Assembly (NCBI RefSeq): GCF_958295425.1
Contig: NC_081149.1
Location: 24,407,981 to 24,471,980 of the forward strand
DNA: 64,000 nt
DNA from: Solea solea
Lineage: Eukaryota; Chordata; Actinopteri; Pleuronectiformes; Soleidae
Reading direction: 5' to 3'
The notes beneath the pieces are model-generated. The model ran no database searches, was not told the DNA's origin, and saw only the letters and a program-made list of their open reading frames with translations. Made by a program: the position numbers and the translations under genes. The first letter of the stretch is position 1. Every line of letters starts with the position of its first letter. This document shows, one piece after another, positions 13,867-24,400 of this stretch.

Positions 13867-16794
13867 CTCTCAGATCCCTTCATTTAAATGAAGATGAAAT
13901 CCTTCTGTGCCTCAGAATCTGATTTTGTAGAATGTGAAACACTCATCAATGTCACATCACATCGCCCGAGTAAGTGTATTCTTTTAATTAGCACTAATGA
14001 TGCTGTGTGACTGATCTTATTAAACTAATGACTGTCATAGTGGTGGTGGTGGTGATGGGGGGGGGCTTTTAATCAGTGAACGGTTAAACCCAGACTACCA
14101 TGTACGGCGTTAGGCAGATTAACATGAGATTACACCCAACTGCATCAGCACTGTCTGGATAAAGAAGCCACAGAGAGACAGATTTGTGTCACAACAATGT
14201 TCCTGCAGCTTTTGTTAAATAAGTGCGAGAGCACAGCATCTACAGGTCCATTAGACTCTAAATGAAGGGTGGACCTGGGTCTCCACTTCCTCCCAGTGAA
14301 CGTAAAAGAAGCTAAAACATTTGGGGTATGGGACAGCTGCTGCCATACTGTGCTGCTGACGTCATTTGGAGCCACGGGCTGTCGTATCAAGGTCCCACCC
14401 ACATACTGTATCTGTGACTCAATTATAAGTCCATCACTGCCAGAAAGTCACTCTCAAAACACCATTTTTACAGCAGAGGTTGGTAGTTCAGATGCCAGCG
14501 GGTACTTACAGCCTCTTTGTTTATCACCCAGCATGGAGGGAGATACTCTGTGATGGACTAACATCCCACCTGGGGGAAATAGAAAGAACTATTTAAATAG
14601 CACATTTAAAACAACCTTAGTGCTGCACAGGCACAACACATACACAGCAGAAACAGGCAAAACAAATCAAAAAACTCAATACAAAACAAATATAGAAATA
14701 AATAATCTGTGCTGCTCTTACATGGTAAACTATTCCAAATGCTCCATCACCTCTGGTTTTACACCCTGTTCAAGGAACGTCCAGAAGCAACTGGTTTGAG
14801 GATCTTATTACTCTGGCAAGAATCTGGAGATGTAACAGATCACATAAAGAAGTCGGGACCAACCCATTTAACACCTTAAAAACAAGCAATAAAATCTGAA
14901 AGTCAGGTTTTCCTAATTGCAGTCACAAGCTGCTGCAGACGAGGACGAGACGACTGTTTTATACTCACACAGAGAGTTACAATAATCCAATCTCAACATC
15001 ATAAAAACATAAATAATTCTCCCAAAGTCTTTGTAAGGGAGGAAGGGTTTGTTTATTTACTAAAAACTAATCTGTTTAGTCCAGTTTAAAGGACAGAAGA
15101 ACAAGCAACTTTGGCAGAAGAACAAGCAAAGAAGGTTAAAAGGCATAATTGGATATCGACAAACACGCCATGAACCCCCGATATGACTAATGACTGAAAG
15201 AGTATAGGCTGAATAGGTGCTACCTTCTTGACTTCTATGCTTGCGTTTTATGTTTGCTTATTTTGCACAATTAAGAAAATGAATATGTGCTGCGGTAAGA
15301 GCCTGCAAAACATAATGTTGCTGTAATCGGCCCAAGCATTCCTGATATATCGGCATATCAGATATCAGCTAAAAGTCCAATATCCTGACTCTTTGGGCTA
15401 CAGAAATCAGAGATAAGTATGGGCCAGATGGTCCTTGAAGGAGTGTAACAGACTCACCTAGGTGCTGGGTTTAGGAGTCGAGAGCCAGTAAACAAGGACT
15501 GTTTACACATGAAATGATGCTCCCTCAAACCATTTACCTTTTCAGGTAGCATTTCCTTCAGACATTGTAAAAGCACAGTGTGAGACACCATATATACAGT
15601 AAACCAATATATGAACTCCTAAGCATCAGAGAATGTCAGAGACGTGTGGCATGCACAGAAAACATAAAGCCATCATAACACATAACCCATAAACACAATT
15701 TCAACCAAATAATGACCCGGGTTACAAGCCAAATGTCCTTCCATCATCAATGTGCTGGTGACTAAAACCTCTGATCCACAGCATCCACTGCTGGTGTACT
15801 ACAGTCCAAATCCAGAGGCCAACTGACCCTCCTATACCAACTCTGCCTGTACAGCCAATACACACATAAAAATATGATGATTAATAAATGACAGTGTTAT
15901 CAGAGTTAAACCCGTCGTTCCAACACAAAGGATTTCTGTTTGTTCACAAAACATCTGCTAACTGCCAGCTGGACATTCAGCCCAGTAAAACAAACAGGAA
16001 TGAAAAATGTGGTGAAAATGCAGGAGAAATGACAACAGGACACAGCGAAGAGCGGGAAAAGTCAAACGATTAAAGTGGCAACAAAGAACTTTTGTGGCTG
16101 GAGCCGTTTCTGTTCGGTCACTTGTAAAAACACAACAACACCAGCGCAGGCATCAACTGACACCGCGGCAATCAAATCATGTTATGCAAATAACAGGTGC
16201 TAGCTTATCAAAAGCATGTTTGTGTGTTTAAGCTTGGATAGTTCCCAGTACACACACAGCTATCAGACAAAGGCCGTTCTCCCCTTTGCTGATATTATGT
16301 GACACACCATTCCTTCAAACTCTGCAATCTATGGTGTAGAAACCAAAACACGACTTGCTTTGGTAGCATGATTTTCAGGGACGGTTTAGAACACTTGTCT
16401 TATATTTTCACAGGAAAACAACAAAACTTCACGGTCTGATTTTACGGATGAACCAAGAGGACATTCAAATGGGATCTCAGGCCAAACTGTGCGAAGAGCG
16501 CCTTCTGCTGGGTCACATGGTAATAACTTCAAAATGTCTGCTACACTTCTAGGTTGTATATTTTGGACTTAAATAAGTTTCAGATAAAAAAAGTGATGAC
16601 CCATGTTGGAGTGCAGCAAACTCTTTAGCATGACTACTGCTGTGTATCCATCATGGTACAGTTTGGTTTGGTACAGTGCGGTACGGTACGGTACGGTTTG
16701 GGATGGTAAAGCCCTGGGTCAGGCCTGCATTTCAACTGAGAACAGTACTTTTACTTGTTTAAGCGCGGTGCAGTGAGATAAGTAGCGTGACAGA

Positions 16795-16965
16795 TGGATT
16801 GTTTTTGTTTGTGTGAAAAACAAGACATGCGAGAACATCATTGCGTCAAATTTTGGGAACCAACCATAAACATTGTCTGACACTTTTTGGACCAAACAAG
16901 TGCTCGATTTATCGAGATCGACAGATAAATCGATTATGAAAGAAATCGTTAGTTGCAGCCTTATG
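16795..16965 (+). mobile_element. MITE-like 'atcgattaat' element, 5'-truncated copy
   Basis: Matches the second half of the family: 'aacaagacatgcgagaacat', 'taaatcgattatgaaagaa', and the terminal 'atcgttagttgcagcc'. Confidence 0.65.
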
Positions 16966-17149
16966 GGGTAGGTGTGGGGGAAAACAAGTATCGTATTTTT
17001 TTTTACTGACAATTCAAATAAGTAAACTTTTGGTGGATTAGGATTAGCAAAAAATTAGCAAAAAATTACATTTTCAGTCCACTAGATGGTGAAGTGCTCA
17101 CTCTCACTAGGTGTTGTGGGAGTATATTGCAAAATATGATTTCACAAAA

Positions 17150-17382
17150 TACTCAGTATATCACAATATTATGACAATATCGTATTGTGACTTAAATATC
17201 ATGATAATATTGTATTGTGACTTAAATACCATGATGACATCGTATCGTGACATAAATATCACGATCGTATCGTGACTTAAATATCATGATGATATTGTGA
17301 CTTAAATATCATGATGATATTGTGACTTAAATATCATGATAATATGGTATTGTGATTTAAATATCATGATAACATCACATCA
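17150..17382. repeat. About 30-bp tandem repeat ('gtgacttaaatatcatgata')
   Basis: Eight or so units of 25-30 bp with phrases such as 'cgtattgtgacttaaatatc'. Followed by 'gaatcccacccctac', the kind of end seen on a common teleost element, so it is probably a minisatellite within a transposon remnant. Confidence 0.8.
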
Positions 17383-17680
17383 CGGTGTCTCTGGCGAATC
17401 CCACCCCTACTACAATGAGATAAATAAAACACTGTTGGTGTGTGTGTTCAGTGTTTTTTTTTTTTACAAAACTGCACTCGTCTGTTTTGCTTTTCTCTTC
17501 TCTTATTTAAAAAAAGGATAAAATCGATCACTTCATTCACCTTAAAGGAAGAGCCCATAGATCACATGATCAATGCATCCCTCACTCACATTCTGGTCAC
17601 ACACCATCTCTCTCCTCACAGACTGTGCCTAATGAACCATGAATGTGAAATATAAGGTGTTATGTTATTGTTATATTGTA

Positions 17681-18012
17681 TAGGGCTGCAACTAATGAAT
17701 ATTTTCATAATCCATTCATCTGATGACTATTTTCTCGATTAATGGATTAATCTTTCTGTCCATAAAATATCAGAAAATGTTGAAACATATTGGTCAGTGG
17801 TTCCTGAACCTGTAAATGACTAAGTTTTTAAATGTTTTTTTTTTTGTCCACAAACCAAAGCGATGATTTCTTTGTGATATGGAGCAAAGAACCAGAGAAT
17901 ATTCACATTTAAGAAGCTGTCAAAACCAGAAAACCACTCAAACTGATTAATCGATTATCAAAATAGTTGATTAATTCAATAATCGATTCATCGAGGAATT
18001 GTTCTCGAGCTA
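17681..18012 (+). mobile_element. MITE-like 'atcgattaat' element, copy 2
   Basis: Starts tagggctgcaactaatgaat and ends ggaattgttctcgagct. The interior holds 'cattcacatttaagaagct' type sequence in the opposite orientation to copy 1. Confidence 0.75.
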
Positions 18013-18747
18013 ATACTGTGTGTACAGGATATACCAGCGTAGACATGTGTTCTCTCCCTCATCTGTAACAGTGATGTCCATGTGTCCAGTTATTGCAGCT
18101 GTACAGTAGTTGCTGTAATATCACCATGACAACATGTAAACACGCTGTTTTGAGGCATTTCAGGTTTTTTTACAGAATTATTTTTACATGTCTGCAGTAA
18201 CTGGTTCTCATATGATATGTTGGTATTAATTCATGAATATTATCATGATATATAACCTATGTTTCTTTGTTTTAAAAGGGGGCTTCAGGGTACAGCACAA
18301 AGTCAATTTATTTTATATTTTTAATCATGATATTGTGCATAAATTACTTTCTAATCACACAGATAATCATAAAATGATTCACACATGAGGAGGGTCCGTG
18401 GAATATTAAATAAAACATTTAAAGATGATCCTCTGTTGTAGATGATTATAGATTAAGCCACGTTACAGTTACTATTAAAAAAAACAATATTATTATGGAA
18501 AATATTATTTAATTATCATTAATATCACTATTCGATTTATTTTGTTACAATATTTTGTATTTGCTGATAGGAGATGTGAGTGTGCGCGCGCGCACGCACG
18601 CACACACACACACAAACCAGCCATCTTACTACAATATCTATCTCCTCGTTCTCACACACACACACACACACACAGTCCCACACACGCGCACATACAAACA
18701 CAGATAAAATCACGAGACACGCGGGGGGGGGGGGGCCCTACCTTGAC

Positions 18748-18970
18748 CGTTTGTCGTCTCTAAATCACCGGCGCTGGTTCAAACGTCACACCGGCAGATA
18801 ATAGGTGGTTTCGGGTCGCGTTAACGTCCAAACCCTCCGTTACTCCTCGGTAAATCCCCGGTACACAACAGGCAAACGGTGTCGTTGTTCTTGAGGCGGC
18901 TCTTCCCAGTTTTTCGCCCCCTTCATTACCGGATATCAGCATCTCCGCATCCACGCACGGACGCTGGTGT
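18748..18970 (-). promoter_or_regulatory. CpG-rich first exon and promoter of an unseen leftward gene
   Basis: On the minus strand the block ends CGGTCAAG|gtaggg, a good splice donor at about 18747, just before a G13/C13 run. CpG density is far above the surroundings from about 18740 to 19050. A 64-codon frame starting at 18954 ends in a stop at 18760, so this is more likely a 5' UTR exon with an upstream ORF than a coding exon. TGACGT at 19011 and GGGCGTGG at 19081 are plausible promoter motifs. No downstream exon was recognised between 1 and 18700. Confidence 0.5.
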
Positions 18971-19459
18971 TATTGTGACCATGGTTGTCCGCCCTCCGCT
19001 GAGCACGAGCTGACGTCTGAGCAGCTCCGGTGGCACGAGTCTCCTCCTGTCGACGGGAGGTGATGCATTATTCATGAGATGGGCGTGGCCGAGAGGCTCA
19101 GCGTGTGTAAGCCTGTGTGTGTGTGTGTACTCCAGGTATTACTGATGTTGTGAGGACCTGTTTACACAGGCACATTATGGGGACTTAAAAAAAATGGGTT
19201 TTTTCATATGTTTTTTTTATATGGGGAGGCCAGTGACCAAGTCAATGTAATGTCCAGAATGCATGTGTGTCCTTGTATGTGTATCTTTGTGAGGACCGTG
19301 CAAACTTTTTGTCTGGTCCTTACATCTTTAAAGGGCTTTTTGGGTGTTAAGACCTGGTTTTAGGGTTAGGGTTAGAATAAGCCTCAGGTTAAGGTTAGGT
19401 TAGTGTTAGTGCTAGGTCAGCAGTAGTTATGGTTAAGCTTAGAGTATGTCTCGAATTAA

Positions 19460-19806
19460 GTAATGTGCTCTGGCGAGGTTCAAAGCAAGCTGAGGCGATA
19501 ATATGTGCGACGCGCCAGAATGCCGGCCACTGATTGGTCAGAGTGCCGTCACAGGAAGAGACGTCGGACAAAAGAATCAAGCCGAACAATGCCGAACTGT
19601 AGATCAGTTAAAATGACTCAATCATCCTGAAAATGTTGGTTAATCTCCAACAATTACCAGGGAAATGTCTTAAATCTCAATATTTAACAGAGGAGTCTGG
19701 TGTATTTAGCAACAGCACTGCTGATCGCGAGCAGTGAGCAGCATTACAAACCCTGCCGCTGTACTGGAGTCTGTGTGAAAACAACTGCTTTACAAGTCAC
19801 TAGTCA

Positions 19807-19872
<66 letters not shown>

Positions 19873-20035
19873 GCGTGTAAAACAAAGTCACGGTAGTTTC
19901 ATGCAGCCGGGAAGAGATGACTCCGCCCACATTGAGTAGGTACTATTTTTGTAGCGGAAAACCAACCTAAACCGTGCCGTGCCGTGGCGAGGCGAGCTGG
20001 GACCATAGTGGAAAAGGGGCTTAAGTCAACGTCCT
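19460..20035 (+). repeat. Unnamed dispersed repeat, copy B
   Basis: Matches copy A at 'gaggagtctggtgtatttag' and 'gtttcatgcagccgggaaga'. Ends 'gggaccatagtggaaaagg'. Interrupted by a 61-bp (TG)n run at 19811-19871. Confidence 0.6.
19811..19871. repeat. (TG)30 microsatellite
   Basis: Pure dinucleotide run inside dispersed repeat copy B. Confidence 0.97.
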
Positions 20036-21201
20036 TTGAAGCATGGAAACCAGACTGTGTGTGAGTGTATGTATGTATATCTCTGTGAGGACCAAAAACA
20101 AACCATTGGGAGTGAGGACATTTTTGAGAAAGTGGGGACATTTTGTCTCGCCTTCACGACTTTAAAGGGTTTTTGGTTGGGGTTAAAATGAGGTTTGGGT
20201 TAGGTTAAGGGTCAGGGTTAGGTATTTAGTTGGGATGGTTAAGGTCAGGGTAAGGGTCTAGGGAATGTATAATGTCCGGCCACAGTAAGACTGACCAGCA
20301 GCTGCCTATTAAAGCCAAGAGACAACCTGTTGTAGGGTGAGGGTGAGGGTGGCATGTGGCATGTGCATTGCTGCTGTGCTGTGTCTCTTGGTCACGCGTG
20401 TGTTCACACCAGCTGTGTCTCTGCTGCATTTTGTCCATGCTCTCGCTCTGTGTCCAGCTCGTCTCCCCACACAACAAATATGATTATGATTTCACTTTCT
20501 CATTTATCGCCGACACAAAATGACAACTTATAAAGAATGGTTTTTGGCACAACTCATGACAAGGGGAGTTAAAATAAAGGTTAGTGACACTCAAGTGCAT
20601 TATTTAGACTGTGATGAAGAGTCTCCAGGTGAAGACATTTCCAAAGGACAGAGGACTAAACAAAGGCAACTGGACTTGCTTGATGTTCCTAAGTCAGCTC
20701 ATCATCTCCATCGCTTCTGTGTAGAGATCAAAACTTCAAAGCAGCACTTGTAGCATTAAGACATTGGGACCATAATAATAGAGGAAGGTGATTTTGGGAA
20801 TAATTAAAGACAACGTGAGGGCACTGTGGGGTTCATGTATATTCTGCATAACAGTAATCAAGTCATGAAGTAATAAAAGCAGGACTTAAATGTCAGTGTT
20901 GACCTGAGAGAGAAACTGCTGATGTTTTTCACATGATGGTAAAAAGTAATTTTCTGATATAAAATGGACGTCACATTTCTAGTCTTGATGAGCTGCTTTA
21001 CTCAGTTTGTCATTCATACAGCATTCATGCACAGGTCTGTTTTTGCGATTAATGTAGTTTTGTTTGATTGTTTATAATCGATCTTTATAATCTGAACTTA
21101 TTCCATATGTGCAACATCAGGTGGAAGTCTAGACTAATCAGTTCATCTTTGAAGATATAAATGCTCTGTTTCTGTATTAAAAAAAGAGAAATACTTCTGG
21201 A

Positions 21202-21264
21202 TCAAAAGTTTTCATAGATATCCATTTGTTCTTCAGCAAAGGGCTGGTTTACGTTTACATAGTC

Positions 21265-21306
<42 letters not shown>

Positions 21307-21437
21307 GAACTCGTTTTCTTCATCCAACATTCCACATGTTTGCGCCTTCTGCATGTTCTTGCCCTGTGTTGGGTAAAAGTTTATATAGTTGGGCTCCTCA
21401 TCGCTGTCAGAGTCCTCGTAGTGATTCCCAACAGTCA
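21202..21437 (-). CDS. Receptor exon 7: cytoplasmic signalling tail
   Basis: 236 coding nt, acceptor tcttccag, stop at 21202-21204. Residues 378-455. Tyrosines at 384, 395, 399, 437 and 452; three match pYxN. Poly-Asp run at 422-434. The frame entering through the A|TG split codon supports direct joining to exon 6. Confidence 0.85.
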
Positions 21438-24400
21438 CTGGAAGACAACAGAGTCTGTCATTAACATGAGAAGCAGCTGTGGAGAAAGTAGCTTGTGCAC
21501 TGTGAAACTTGGATCAGTGGCATTTTGAAGCATTTCGTGGGCCCCGACAAAGGGGACCTGCGGGGGCCCCACATACAATCAAACCTATGCAAGAAAGTGG
21601 CAATGGGCCTGGTAATCGGTTTCTAAAGCATGAATGAATATGCGAGGACCTTTTTAAACTCTTCATCCCTGCTTCCCCATGCATCACAGATGTGACGTTA
21701 GCAGAAAGAGAGCGAGGAAGAACAAAACAACAATCTCAGTGTATAATGTTACAGTGGTTATTAATTTTTTTTATCTCTTACTTCAATCGAACTTTCAGTT
21801 GATCCATTTGACAAAATGAAAAATACTGAGCACTGTCCTGATTTGTAAAATCTAAAGTTTGCTCCAAACTTCGGTAGCTAAAGGCTATGCTAATCGGTTA
21901 GCGCTGATAGGGGTAGTCAATTATGATTTAAGGAGGTCTGGATAGAGAAAATGTCCTCATGCACGGGTCTGCAGCAGCATCATGTTTGAGATGCATTATA
22001 ATTGAGTTCTACATAACAACTCATTTATATTGAAGTAGCATTGTCATTGTGAAATCAAATGAAGAAAGCTGTAATTCAATGCCATTTAAACATTATTTAT
22101 TTTTTGGAGTCTATCAGTTTTGTCTGCTGAATTTAGTGGGTAACTTTTATTAAATGTATTTTTAAGCTTGGTTTTGTAGGCGTTTCATGTTCCCACTTTT
22201 AACCACTGTCACCGTCACAGAGCAGATGAGACACAGCAGTTTCAAACTTCCGAAGGGAAGGATGAACATGAACGCCTCGGCCCATTCCGGATTAAAAGTC
22301 CGGTTTTTGACGTCAACCATACGCAGTTTGGAACACGCTATGGTTCACTGACGCACAATTCCGCTGCTCTTTGCGCACAGTTCCAAAATCTGGGACCAAT
22401 ATCGGTATCAGTTAATACTCAACTTAGTGATACAGTGGAGTGGCTCAGTGGTTAAGACCGGCACCCTGTATGCGAAAGTTTGACTCCACCCCTGGCTGAT
22501 TGTACTCAATTCCATTGTAAGTCGCTTTGGATAAAAGCGTCTGCTAAATGATGTAAATGTAATGTAATAATATCAGTATTATAAAAAGTGGTCTGAACAT
22601 GTGTGCACTGAAAACAGGCAACAACCTGTGTGTCCAGGTGAGCACTTACTTGGAGTTAAGGAGGGGACACCTTGTTGTGTCACGACTCGTCGTCTCTTAC
22701 GTACCAGGACGATCACCAGCGGGACCAGCAGCAGCAGCAGCAGCAGCAGCAGAACAACCCCAGCAGACACTGAGGACACCAGCATCCACAAAGGCACTGG
22801 AGAGGAAACATCAACAGTTGTTGTTTTGTTATATTTTTGTCTTCATTTGGTGCATAGAAGTTGGGACATTTTTGCATATTGGGTTACAATCAGTGTGTTT
22901 AATACACAGTTTCCATTTGTGTATTAAAAAAAGACATAACATCCCATAAAGGTCTGTACCCTTGAGGGAGGTGGAGAAGCTGATCTACTGATAAAAGATG
23001 AACATCAAAGAGTGCACTGGAAACAGATTCAGGAAATAACAAAATAACAGAAATCCCTCACACCAAGTTTCCACATTTCACCACAGCGGAAAAAGGCAGA
23101 CAAGGAGGTCTGTGTAGACTGATAAGAGAAGCAGAACTGGACTAACGTACAATATGCTACAGTACGTACGTTCAATGACGACACTAATCCACGTCTCCGC
23201 TGAAGTGAACTTCCTTGAGGACAGCGTGACTTCATACACACAGCTGTAGTTGCCGTGGTGATCATAGTTGGCGGTGGGGAACTCAAAGGACGCGGATTGG
23301 TTGACTGCAGGTTTGGTGTCATTGGCGGTGGAACCAGAGAAGCTGAGAGTGAAAAGGCCTCCGGGGTAGTGGGAGGGAACTGAGCAGGTGAGGACAAAGC
23401 TGTGACCCCAGGTGACCTCTACAGCTCCTGGACTCCACTGCAACGCTCCGCCAGGGGACGACAGGGTGATTTCAGGCTGCTGCAGTGGAACTATTTACAA
23501 CAAAAACCCAATTTAGTTTACTTCAATAGTCTGTCTTGTTGGAAACTTCATAGAAATGAGATACATTATTATTCATCAGTAGAGGAAAGCATTTAGCCCA
23601 GAGCTAACATCATTAGCCCAGAGCATTGCATGTATATGTATGTATGTATGTATGTAAACATACATACATACACAGTACTGGATATATAATATATGTTAAA
23701 AGGGCAGTTTTAGTCAGACTAACGCAATCATTTAATGTATGATGACATGTAAATGTACTGAGTGGTAACCGTGACTCTGCAGTAAACATTCCATCCATGT
23801 TGAAGGAAAATGTTTCAAGTTCTCGTCCAATATTGGCCCAAATATTAGATGAATAAATAATGTCTCTCTTTGATGTTATGCAACAGAAATATTATTTATT
23901 TATTATAATAAAGCAAACTTGGACAATCCAAACAGCACCGTCTCGCATCAGTATTATCTTTTGGGATTTTTTGTAATATATTTACTTTGATCATTTAAAC
24001 AAATCGAGGCGCCAACATCGTGACGCAGTGTTTTTGTCTTACCAATAACAGAGAAAGTGATGGGGTCACTTTTGGGAGAGTAAAAGTCCTGACTTGAACT
24101 TGAGGTCTGATACTGGCACCGGTATGATCCCTCATCGTCAAAGTCCACGTGACGGATGTTGAAGGTTGCAGAGCTGGAGCTTGTCTTTTGGCTCTGAGTG
24201 GAGGAAGAGTCTGAGGTCTTCATCAGAGTGAATGTACCATCAAAATGCCGAGTTGAGATGGAACAGGTGATGACGACATCGTTGCCCCAGATAACGTCAC
24301 TGTGAACATCTGCAGAGATGCTGGGCTTTGGGAGGTTCACTGAAACAACAACAACAAGAGCACTTAGGGAGCACAGACCTCGGCCAAGGCTGCAACACTT

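Larger units (their letters stand above)
19100..21201. other. Intergenic: 'gtgaggacc' repeats and receptor 3' flank
   Basis: Two copies of a (TG)n-linked fish repeat with 'tttgtgaggacc' and degenerate 'ggttagggttag' runs (19090-19450, 20060-20260). The rest has no recognisable gene. No canonical AATAAA was found close after the receptor stop on the minus strand. Confidence 0.6.

Noticed and set aside
19360..19440. Telomere-like TTAGGG runs
   Set aside because: Short, degenerate and part of a dispersed 'gtgaggacc' repeat also present at 20.1 kb.
20520..20753. 77-codon forward ORF starting MTTYKEWFLA
   Set aside because: Mixed composition, but no recognised homology, no splice context and no neighbours to support a gene.
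21202..21437. ITIM or ITAM motifs in the receptor tail
   Set aside because: Residues before the tyrosines are acidic (EDY, DIY, PNY) and the +3 positions and spacing do not form the standard motifs; the YxN reading fits all three better.
22599..22949. Forward ORFs with poly-Ala and poly-Ser over the transmembrane exon
   Set aside because: They are antisense to receptor exon 6, whose splice sites, phase and membrane segment fit a real gene.
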